The notes beneath the pieces are model-generated. The model was not told the origin of the DNA. It did not search any database and saw only the letters and a list, made by a program, of their open reading frames with translations. A DNA stretch of 5,120 bases from Desulfobacteraceae bacterium (GTDB lineage Bacteria; Desulfobacterota; Desulfobulbia; Desulfobulbales; Desulfobulbaceae): the NCBI GenBank assembly GCA_022837185.1, contig JALHJD010000215.1:1-5120 (forward strand), written 5' to 3'. Below, piece by piece: positions 1 to 5,120 of this stretch (the stretch's first letter is position 1; every line of letters begins with the position of its first letter). A program made the translations under genes and the position numbers.

Positions 1-432
1 GCCGGGATGAGCGGCAACAAACTGGTAGGTCACGGTGCCGCCGGGAACAGCCTCACTGGTGAGAACCCCCGCCACCCCCCGGTCGGCCTGGTCGACGACC
101 ACCCGCTGTCCCGGAAAAAACATGGAGACATTGGGGACCGGCCCGCCGCCGGCCACGCTCAGATTGTTGGTCAGGGTTATCCTGACCGTGTCGCCCTGGT
201 TGACGATCAGGGTCGGACCCGGATACTGGGCGAGTCCTCCCTCGGCGGCGTAGCCCCAGATCAGGTAGCTGCCGCCGTCCGGGGTGCTGACATAGCCGGT
301 GGAAGCGCTCAGCTGAAAGGTCGGCCCGGTAATGCCGTCGATCGCCGCCGCGGCCCCTGCCGCGGACAGGATGAGAACCAGGACGGCGGCTGCGGTCAGC
401 CGCAATGAAGCAAGTGCAAGGTGTGTATTCAT
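1..432 (-). CDS. Secreted multicopper-oxidase-type protein, N-terminal 144 residues (3' end outside the window)
   Basis: The frame runs without a stop from the ATG at 432 to the left edge. A signal peptide is clear: R11 in the N-region, core LTAAAVLVLILSAAGAAAA, probable cleavage near residues 28-30. The mature part follows the first cupredoxin domain of multicopper oxidases: YLIWGYA (56-62), YPGPTLIVNQGDTVRITLTN (70-89), PNVSMFFPGQ (100-109), GVAGVLTSEAVPGGTVTYQF (119-138), and AAHPG at the edge, where the family normally continues into a Tyr/His-rich strand. At the place where classical oxidases have HxHG (after the TN/V-S strand) this protein has SMFFPG, so those type 2/3 ligands are absent. 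From memory, this is the pattern of MofA/OmpB-like multicopper proteins of Leptothrix and Geobacter, which are linked to metal oxidation or reduction. Any copper ligands must lie beyond the window. It is probably co-translated with the preceding copper protein. Confidence 0.88.
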   Translation of the reverse strand, partial: MNTHLALASLRLTAAAVLVLILSAAGAAAAIDGITGPTFQLSASTGYVSTPDGGSYLIWGYAAEGGLAQYPGPTLIVNQGDTVRITLTNNLSVAGGGPVPNVSMFFPGQRVVVDQADRGVAGVLTSEAVPGGTVTYQFVAAHPG

Positions 433-438
433 GACGGT

Positions 439-445
439 CCCTTCC
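439..445 (-). promoter_or_regulatory. Shine-Dalgarno sequence of the left-edge multicopper protein
   Basis: GGAAGGG on the minus strand is six bases before the ATG at 432, and fills most of the 13-base gap after the preceding TAG stop. It supports the start and an operon arrangement. There is no room for a promoter or terminator between the two genes. Confidence 0.75.
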
Positions 446-1672
446 CTAATTGATCCTGATTTCGGTCATCATGCCGCCGAACTCTTCCATGTTGTTGCTC
501 AGGTAGTTCAAATTGGTGGTGTAGAGAAAATACCTTGTCCCCGGCGCCGCGGTAGGCGGAATTTCCAGAATCGCGTCATAGGATTCGCCGCCGCCGACGG
601 TGACGGAATTTGTCCTGTAGTACAGGTCCTTGCCGTCCGGGCCGCGCAGCAGCTTGGCGTCCTTGCCCACCACCAGCATCGGCACCCCCAGGGTCCCCAA
701 GGTGTAGAAGCGGGTGACATTGAGGTTGGAGATGCGCAGCAGCACCCGCTGTCCCGGCTCGGCGGTGATAAGGGCGCTCTCCAGTTGAGACGGCTTGAAG
801 CCGTTTTCCTCGGGTGCCGGCAGCGGGTCGGGATCAACCGTGTCCGGGTAGCCACGGCCGTTGAGCATGGGGTAATCGTCCTTCATCAGGGCAAAGGGCA
901 GGGGCTGAACGTCTATGCTGGCCCCGTGGAAGTTGGAGTCAAAGGAGCCGATCTGGATCGGGTAATCCACATCGTAGCCCGTTGAGCCGTCGCCGTCGTT
1001 GTAGGCAAATTGCGAGTAATTCTTCCCCTGGTAGTTGTACACCTCTCCGTCCTGGGCCGGCCGGACATAGAGGTTGCCGAGCATGCCCATCTGCATGTGC
1101 TCGGTGGCCTCGGCATGGCAGTGGTACATGAAGGTGCCCGGCTCAAGGACCTTGTAATAGTAGGTCAGGCTTGATCCCATATTGATGGCGATGGCCGATT
1201 CCGGCAGGCCGTCAAAAATCGAGGCCGCTTCGGGAAAGCCGTGATAATGGACGGTATGGGGATCAAAGAGGTCGGGCCGCATCATCATGCCGACGTTGGT
1301 CAGGGTGAGGTAGAATTCATCGCCCTCGTCCAGGACAATGGGCGGGGCCGGAAAGGTTGCCGCCAGTATTCCTTCCTCCAGGACCTGGCTGGCCAGGTCC
1401 TCGCCGTTCGGTCCAATGGACGGCTTGCCGGTGAGGTCGGCAAAGCCGAAAATGTACTGCGATGTCCCGTCGGCCATGGTGACGAATCCGTCCCCGCCGC
1501 TCAGGTGCATGCACTTGGTTTTGTCCGGTTGATTTTCATCGCCCTCCCAGCTTGCCGAGCCGTTCGTGTCCCCGGGGCACTGCACCAGGACGCCGGCGCC
1601 GGCCGTCTGGGCGGCGAAGAGCACACCGCCCAGGAACACAACCTGCCATGCAAATCGAAGTCCGCTGTTCAT
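446..1672 (-). CDS. Secreted two-domain cupredoxin / multicopper-oxidase-like protein
   Basis: The 408-residue product starts with a signal peptide (positive N-region with R6, hydrophobic core VVFLGGVLFAA, likely cut after AGA at residue 26). The start is fixed by the GAGGAGG site and the ATGA overlap. A ~60-residue segment with C32 and C54, possibly a disulfide, precedes a cupredoxin domain (~105-205). Its opening strand is FPAPPIVLDEGDEFYLTLTN. Copper motifs are H139-x-x-H142-x-H144-G and H184-C185-H186-x5-H192-x4-M197. By analogy to laccases, H139, C185, H192 and M197 would form a type 1 blue copper site, and H142, H144, H184 and H186 would be type 2/3 ligands. The second cupredoxin-like domain (~235-405) keeps the fold signature (GQRVLLRISNLN, GVPMLVVGKDA, GGMMTEIRI) but has no histidine after H249, so a complete trinuclear cluster cannot form in one chain. 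It may be a partner-dependent oxidase or a blue-copper electron carrier; the substrate is unknown. Confidence 0.92.
   Translation of the reverse strand: MNSGLRFAWQVVFLGGVLFAAQTAGAGVLVQCPGDTNGSASWEGDENQPDKTKCMHLSGGDGFVTMADGTSQYIFGFADLTGKPSIGPNGEDLASQVLEEGILAATFPAPPIVLDEGDEFYLTLTNVGMMMRPDLFDPHTVHYHGFPEAASIFDGLPESAIAINMGSSLTYYYKVLEPGTFMYHCHAEATEHMQMGMLGNLYVRPAQDGEVYNYQGKNYSQFAYNDGDGSTGYDVDYPIQIGSFDSNFHGASIDVQPLPFALMKDDYPMLNGRGYPDTVDPDPLPAPEENGFKPSQLESALITAEPGQRVLLRISNLNVTRFYTLGTLGVPMLVVGKDAKLLRGPDGKDLYYRTNSVTVGGGESYDAILEIPPTAAPGTRYFLYTTNLNYLSNNMEEFGGMMTEIRIN
1082..1123 (-). other. Copper-ligand motif HCH-x5-H-x4-M in the 408-residue protein
   Basis: H184-C185-H186 is followed by H192 and M197. 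Classical laccases have three residues between HCH and the next His; here there are five, while the final H-x4-M spacing is kept. M193 and M195 add further soft ligands. The motif supports a type 1 copper site of the blue-copper class. Confidence 0.85.
1241..1258 (-). other. Copper-ligand motif HxxHxHG in the 408-residue protein
   Basis: These codons give H139-T-V-H142-Y-H144 just before G145. The spacing equals the H-P-x-H-x-H-G motif of the C-terminal domain of laccases, where the first His binds type 1 copper and the other two bind the type 2/3 cluster. The three-Met run M129-M131 lies shortly before it. Confidence 0.85.
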
Positions 1673-4600
1673 ATATCGTCCCTCCTCGGTTGCGCCGTCT
1701 TTTTTCGTGCCCGCGGCTGAAGAACGGCAAAGAAAAGCAGCCCTCCCAGCGCCAGGACGATGAGGGAGGCAAGCGGAAGAACCTTTGCCAAGGCCGGGCG
1801 CTCGCGGTCCGCCTGCCCCTCCTGTTGTTCAACCTGACTGGTCTGTTCCCCGGCCGGAACGATCCCGGCTTCCTGGTCCGGGGATGCCGTTGCGGTCAGC
1901 GGAGCGTTTTCTCCAATCGGAGCCCGGCCGCTCACTTCGGCAACGAGGTCGCTGCCGGCCTCATCCTGGCCGGCCAGGTCCGCCTGCGGCTCGAAGGCCC
2001 CTTGATCCTCGGGCGGCATGTCTGTTCCCGCGAGCACATCCGCTCCCGAGGGACGATAGGAGTCCTCCGCGGTCCGGCCGGTGTTGGCGGAATAGGCTGT
2101 TGCCGGTCTCGCATCACGGTCCCCGGCACCCTGGGCCGGTCTTTCCTCGACGATGACCCGCGCGCCGCCGCCCGACCTGCCTGAGGGGCTGCCGGCCGCG
2201 GACGCCGCCTGTTCGTCGGAACTGAGGGCCGCGCTGCCCGACCCGCCGGAATTGCCCGCGGAAACGGGAAGGACGGTTTCCAGCCCACCTGCTTGCGGGG
2301 CCAGGGAACTGTTGATCGATCCCATGGCGGCAAGATCTACCGGATTCCCCTGCTTGTCGGGGGTCCAGGTCAGCAGGGCCGCCTGCGGGGCCGCCGCCGG
2401 GGCCGGCGGCGGCGGGGCTGTCGGGCCGTCGGGATCCGTTTCGTCGGCGCCGATATCGAATCCGTCGCCCCAAGGCCGCACATCGCCGTCAAAGTCATCG
2501 GTGACCCCAATGTCAACACCGGCATCGGCGGCGGGAGAATCGGCATAGATATGATAGTCGCCGTACGGCAGGCCGGTATCCAGCCTGGTCTGGGTCAGGG
2601 GGCCGTAGCGCAGGCGGATGAAGTTGCCGCCTTCGTCAAAGGCCACCGTCGGGGCTATGGCCGTGGTGGTCTCCGGGATGGTGATGGTGGACTGCCGGTT
2701 GCCGTTGAAGTATTCGGCAAAGAACAGCGGGTCGCTGCCGGTATCGGTCACCAGGGAATTGCCTGGATCAAGCGAACCGAGGGCGGCTGGAATGACGCCC
2801 AGGTCGCTGAACACCGGCGTTGTCCCGCAGCCGAGACCGATATTGTCGATATCCGGGCAGAGGCCGTAGAGAACGTTGGCCGGATCGGTATCATTGAGCA
2901 GGAAATAAAACTGCCTGTTCTGCCAGATGATGTTGTTGACCAGAACCGGGTCGGAAAAGAGTTCTTCGCCTGCGGGCAGGAACGTGGCCAGTTCCAGGCT
3001 GTGCTCCCGGGAAACGATGCCCGCCCCCGGCTGGGGATTGGACTGGGACGGCGAACCGGGGGTAAACGCCTCGCCGGCCGTGGCCGCGCTGTCGTTGCGG
3101 GCAATGGTGTTGTGGAGGATGTCGACCCGCAGCCCGTCCCGGATGGAAATGCCGCCGCCGGCCAGGGCCGCGACATTGTTGACGATCATGTTGTTGATGA
3201 TGTCCACGGTGTACCATGACGTGTCGTCTTCAGGGCTGGCGGCGACATCCTGGCCGTTGATCCGGCTCAGCCTGATGCCGGCCCCGTCGCCGACCCCGGC
3301 GGAGTTGCCCTGGATGCGGTTGCGCTCGATGGCGACCGAACCGGCCCCCGGGGAAAGGTTCCGGTTCGGATCGGCCAGACAGGCGGGATCGGGCACCCCG
3401 GTGTCCGGATTGACCGCGCAGCCTATGGGCGCCTGGCCGGAGGCGGAAATGCCGCCGCCGTTGACGGTCACCAGTTGATTGAAATTTTCATTGAAAAGGA
3501 TGGTGTTATCCCGGATCACCCCGTTGTCGCTCAGGCCCAGGTGGCCGATGCCCGCCCCGTCCCCCAGGGTGAAGTTGCCGCAGATGAAGTTGGCGGCCAC
3601 GTCGTAACTGTCCGAGCCGTTGTAGAGGGAGACGCCGCCGCCGGCGCCGTCAAAGCCCCCGTTCAGGGAAATCTGGTTGTTGCTGATGCGGACAAAGTCG
3701 TTGTCCGCGTCGGTGCGGGTAACAACGCCTTCCGCGTCCTGGGTGGTCAGGAACGGATGGCCCACCCGGATGCCGCCGTTGAAGAAACCGTTGTTGTTGA
3801 TGATCAGGTTGTTGGAGATCTCCAGGTAATCGGCATAGCCGTTGACCACGACCCCGCCGCCGGTGTCCGCTCCCCTGATGGTAAAGCCGTCGATCCTGGC
3901 CCCCTGGTTGTCCGGGAGGTCAAAGCTTTTCGGGTCGGGATCGGTGGGCGGATCAGTCAGGGGCGGAGGCGCCTTGGCCACCACCAGCACGCCCGCTCCC
4001 TCTTCCGAGGAGAAGGGTTCGGCCATGACGCCCGGACGGAAACCGGCCAGCTGACCGGGTAGCAGGTCAAAATCGCCGTTGGTGAGGAGCTGCTCCAGGC
4101 GAAGGCGGTAGGCGGCCAGCTTGTCGGGCGGCGCCTTGACCGCGTTGATCAGCGTCCCTTCGCCCGCCCCCTGCAACTGGACCGGCTTCCACATGATGAT
4201 GAATTCATTGTACTCACCCTCGCCGACCAGGATCAGGTCGTTGGGGTTGGCATTATCAATGGCCGTCTGGATGGCGCCGGGGAACACGTTGGGGGCACTG
4301 GGCCCGGTCACCGGCACCATGTTCGCTCCGGGCCGCAGGCCGATCTGGACGGTGACCCCGTTGACCGACGACCTGGTGTTGTCCCCGCGGGTCACGACCA
4401 GCGTGCCGGTCGGCGTCCCGCCGGCAACAGTAGCGGTGATTGCGGTGGCGGTCCAGTCAGCCGGATCAATAGTCAGCGGATAAGACAGTCCGTTGGAATC
4501 AATGATTTCCACCGTCCCCACCGTGCCGCCGAAGCCGAAGTCACGCGCTATGGTCCGGGGCTGGGTGCCGCCCACCCCGTCGTAGGCCGGGTTGGGGACC

Positions 4601-5120
4601 TGGACCGTGCCGAGGGCGTTGATGGTTACGGTGCCGTTGTCGGTGGTCAGGTACGGTCCGACATCTGAATCGGACGTGGTGACGGAATGGATCCGCGGGG
4701 TCCCGTCCGGCAGGGCGCAGTCGAGGGGGAACTGGTCCGGCCCGGCAAACGCCGCCACCGGCACCACCGGGGTGTCGAGGTAGGTGGTGGTGCCCGGCAT
4801 GTACTGGAAGGTGTAGCAGAAGGTCGAATACTGCGGGTTGAAAAATCCCCGCGGTAATGACGTCAGTGGATCGATATCCGCCTCCGGATCGTTCATGCAG
4901 GCGGTCAGCATGTTGGGCGACATGCCGCTGGGCTGCGGCAGGCTGTTGGTGTAGGTCGAGGGGACCAGGACATTGTAGGTCCCGTATTCATCGGAATAGG
5001 TGGAGCCGATCATCCTCCCCGTCCAGTCCCGGATGGCGACAGGCAGCCAGGGCGGGGCGAACTTCTCCCCGAACTGCGGCGAGGCCGGATCGAATTCATT
5101 GGCGGTGTCATCGAGGATGA
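1669..5120 (-). CDS. Large exported beta-helix protein with C-terminal membrane anchor (5' end outside the window)
   Basis: About 1149 residues are visible and the frame stays open to the right edge, so the true start is outside. The ATG at 5013 is internal: the 35 codons before it read as protein (EFDPASPQFGEKFAPPWLPV, then an RDWTG turn) and belong to the same domain. Numbering from that ATG, the order is: a Cna-B/prealbumin-like segment with YSDEYGTYN (to ~100); an IPT/TIG-like Ig domain (~105-225); a beta-helix lead-in with AIDNANPNDLILVGEGEYNE (~247-292); a charged insertion (~293-370); beta-helix rungs (~371-700); a segment with SPAADAG and DIGADE, typical of beta-helix surface proteins (~810-858); an Ala/Pro/Ser/Gly/Glu/Gln-rich linker (~862-1075); one membrane helix (~1077-1097); and a basic tail. 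There is no CXXCH and no enzyme motif I recognise. The stop overlaps the next gene's start (ATGA), which implies coupled translation with a secreted copper protein. A scaffold or adhesin-like envelope role is inferred. The fold is well supported; the function is unknown. Confidence 0.9.
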   Translation of the reverse strand, partial: ILDDTANEFDPASPQFGEKFAPPWLPVAIRDWTGRMIGSTYSDEYGTYNVLVPSTYTNSLPQPSGMSPNMLTACMNDPEADIDPLTSLPRGFFNPQYSTFCYTFQYMPGTTTYLDTPVVPVAAFAGPDQFPLDCALPDGTPRIHSVTTSDSDVGPYLTTDNGTVTINALGTVQVPNPAYDGVGGTQPRTIARDFGFGGTVGTVEIIDSNGLSYPLTIDPADWTATAITATVAGGTPTGTLVVTRGDNTRSSVNGVTVQIGLRPGANMVPVTGPSAPNVFPGAIQTAIDNANPNDLILVGEGEYNEFIIMWKPVQLQGAGEGTLINAVKAPPDKLAAYRLRLEQLLTNGDFDLLPGQLAGFRPGVMAEPFSSEEGAGVLVVAKAPPPLTDPPTDPDPKSFDLPDNQGARIDGFTIRGADTGGGVVVNGYADYLEISNNLIINNNGFFNGGIRVGHPFLTTQDAEGVVTRTDADNDFVRISNNQISLNGGFDGAGGGVSLYNGSDSYDVAANFICGNFTLGDGAGIGHLGLSDNGVIRDNTILFNENFNQLVTVNGGGISASGQAPIGCAVNPDTGVPDPACLADPNRNLSPGAGSVAIERNRIQGNSAGVGDGAGIRLSRINGQDVAASPEDDTSWYTVDIINNMIVNNVAALAGGGISIRDGLRVDILHNTIARNDSAATAGEAFTPGSPSQSNPQPGAGIVSREHSLELATFLPAGEELFSDPVLVNNIIWQNRQFYFLLNDTDPANVLYGLCPDIDNIGLGCGTTPVFSDLGVIPAALGSLDPGNSLVTDTGSDPLFFAEYFNGNRQSTITIPETTTAIAPTVAFDEGGNFIRLRYGPLTQTRLDTGLPYGDYHIYADSPAADAGVDIGVTDDFDGDVRPWGDGFDIGADETDPDGPTAPPPPAPAAAPQAALLTWTPDKQGNPVDLAAMGSINSSLAPQAGGLETVLPVSAGNSGGSGSAALSSDEQAASAAGSPSGRSGGGARVIVEERPAQGAGDRDARPATAYSANTGRTAEDSYRPSGADVLAGTDMPPEDQGAFEPQADLAGQDEAGSDLVAEVSGRAPIGENAPLTATASPDQEAGIVPAGEQTSQVEQQEGQADRERPALAKVLPLASLIVLALGGLLFFAVLQPRARKKTAQPRRDDI
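1672..2430 (-). other. Low-complexity stalk, single membrane helix and basic tail (C-terminal anchor)
   Basis: After DIGADETDPDG comes a Pro/Ala run (TAPPPPAPAAAPQAA). About 210 residues rich in Ala, Gly, Ser, Pro, Glu, Asp and Gln follow, with little hydrophobic patterning, so probably disordered. The hydrophobic stretch VLPLASLIVLALGG then LLFFAVL (encoded at about 1723-1785) is long enough to cross a membrane once. It is followed by RARKK and a second basic pair (RR), a stop-transfer tail that puts the C-terminus in the cytoplasm. No LPXTG, PEP, Gly-Gly or Cys-containing CTERM motif is visible before the helix. Confidence 0.8.
1681..1687 (-). promoter_or_regulatory. Shine-Dalgarno sequence of the 408-residue copper protein
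   Basis: On the minus strand GAGGAGG lies eight bases before the ATG at 1672, inside the last codons of the giant gene. With the ATGA overlap this gives a strong site and supports both this start and translational coupling. Confidence 0.85.
2440..2586 (-). other. Beta-helix closing segment with SPAADAG / DIGADE motifs
   Basis: Residues ~810-858 from the ATG at 5013 contain YADSPAADAGVDIG, then DDFDGDVRPWGDGFDIGADE. The pairing of an 'SPA-x-DAG' motif with 'D-x-DGD-x-RP...DIGADE' is a familiar ending of bacterial beta-helix surface proteins, in the families described as choice-of-anchor Q. Such segments are usually followed by a variable cell-surface anchor. Here a long disordered linker and a membrane helix follow, which fits that rule. 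The Asp clusters could bind calcium, but that is inference. Confidence 0.7.
2914..3900 (-). repeat. Right-handed parallel beta-helix rungs (protein-level repeat)
   Basis: The encoded protein (residues ~372-700 from the ATG at 5013) repeats a unit of the form x-I-x-N-N-x-I-x-x-N followed by G-G-G-I/V. Asn turns are ISNNLIINNN, ISNNQISLNG, RDNTILFNEN, ERNRIQGN, INNMIVNN, LHNTIARN and NNIIWQN. Gly turns are GGVVV, GGIRV, GGGVSL, GAGIGH, GGGISA, GAGIRL, GGGISI and GAGIVS. Spacing between Gly turns varies from about 26 to 58 residues because loops are inserted. This is the signature of pectin-lyase-like beta-helices. None of the acidic or Arg catalytic motifs of polysaccharide lyases or hydrolases is evident, so a structural or binding role fits better than catalysis. 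At DNA level the units are diverged, so this is not a tandem DNA repeat. Confidence 0.85.
4339..4701 (-). other. IPT/TIG-like immunoglobulin-type domain of the giant protein
   Basis: Residues ~105-225 (counted from the ATG at 5013) begin with TPRIHSV. They continue with RDFGFGGTVGTVEIIDSNG, a Trp in DPADWTATAITATV, and close with PTGTLVVTRGDNTRSSVNGV. The order GxGFG...GxVxI...W..T.I...V..G...G.L.VT...G..S.NGV matches the strand pattern of IPT/TIG domains in bacterial surface proteins. This is a pattern match by eye, without a profile search. It sits directly before the beta-helix, a usual place for a spacer Ig domain. Confidence 0.55.
4714..5120 (-). other. Cna-B/prealbumin-like segment at the visible N-terminus of the giant protein
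   Basis: The sequence reads GEKFAPPWLPVAIRDWTGR, then YSDEYGTYNVLVPSTY, then SGMSPNMLTACMNDP, and ends near TYLDTPVVPVAAFAG. The pattern 'V-x-D-x-x-G-x-x-x-x-x-x-Y-S-D-E-Y-G-x-Y' is typical of Cna-B, SdrD-B or carboxypeptidase-regulatory-like beta-sandwiches found in tandem in surface proteins. From memory, similar stretches occur in large multicopper-associated surface proteins of metal-oxidising and metal-reducing bacteria; I could not check this by a search. Three cysteines (residues 39, 66 and 99, counted from the ATG at 5013) may form a disulfide after export. Confidence 0.5.

Noticed and set aside
332..985. Plus-strand open frame of 217 codons
   Set aside because: It covers the end of the 408-residue copper gene and the signal peptide of the next gene in antisense. 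It is a shadow of real coding sequence on the other strand, with no family resemblance.
1381..1400. Perfect hairpin with 8-bp arms (GGACCTGG / CCAGGTCC) and a four-base loop
   Set aside because: It lies inside the copper-protein gene, codes for ordinary residues (EDLASQVLEE) and has no T-run on either side, so it is neither a terminator nor an obvious operator. It is probably chance.
1577..1588. Possible lipobox ending at Cys32 of the 408-residue protein (LVQC)
   Set aside because: Gln at -1 does not fit a lipobox, and a better signal peptidase I site (AGA at residue 26) lies before it. Cys32 more likely pairs with Cys54.
1552..2184. Plus-strand open frame of 210 codons across the junction of the first two genes
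   Set aside because: The translation is Arg/Pro/Gly-rich without hydrophobic patterning, typical of a reverse-strand artefact in GC-rich DNA.
2380..2420. GC-rich run resembling a short tandem repeat
   Set aside because: It simply encodes the Ala/Pro-rich start of the stalk and has no regular unit.
2293..3219. Long plus-strand open frame (308 codons) antisense to the beta-helix region
   Set aside because: It lies wholly within a well-supported minus-strand gene. Its translation has no recognisable domain, and such frames are common opposite GC-rich genes with biased third positions.
3475..4062. Plus-strand open frame of 195 codons
   Set aside because: It is antisense to the beta-helix rungs. 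Its Val/Asp/Gly-rich composition mirrors the Asn/Gly repeats of the true protein.

Overview
The window is GC-rich (by eye a little over 60%) and almost fully coding on the minus strand, so it reads from right to left. It holds parts of three consecutive genes in what looks like one operon for exported proteins. In order of transcription they are: (1) the C-terminal ~1150 residues of a very large surface-type protein, whose start lies beyond the right edge; (2) a complete 408-residue secreted cupredoxin / multicopper-oxidase-like protein; (3) the first 144 residues of a second secreted multicopper-oxidase-type protein, which runs off the left edge. Genes 1 and 2 overlap by four bases (ATGA). 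Genes 2 and 3 are 13 bases apart. Each downstream start has a clear Shine-Dalgarno sequence.

Right part (5120-1669): the giant protein has a prealbumin/Cna-B-like segment, an IPT/TIG-like Ig domain, a right-handed parallel beta-helix with about eight N-x-I / GGGI-type rungs, a closing segment with SPAADAG and DIGADE motifs, a ~210-residue low-complexity linker, and one C-terminal membrane segment with a basic tail. Middle (1672-446): the 408-residue protein has a signal peptide and an N-terminal cupredoxin domain carrying a full laccase-like copper ligand set (HxxHxHG plus HCH-x5-H-x4-M). Its second cupredoxin-like domain has no histidine. Left (432-1): the N-terminus of a second multicopper-oxidase-type protein, with a signal peptide and a PGPTL..NQGD..RITLTN strand, but no HxHG where a classical oxidase has it.

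The organism is a Gram-negative-like, GC-rich bacterium. The combination resembles the multicopper proteins of metal-cycling bacteria (the MofA / OmpB type known from Leptothrix and Geobacter), so a Desulfuromonadota or proteobacterial source is plausible, but the sequence does not fix it. A reasonable inference is that the three proteins act together outside the cytoplasm in copper-dependent redox chemistry, perhaps on metals, with the beta-helix giant as a surface or envelope scaffold. There is no heme motif (CXXCH), RNA gene, CRISPR array, mobile element or convincing terminator in the window. The promoter must lie to the right of it.
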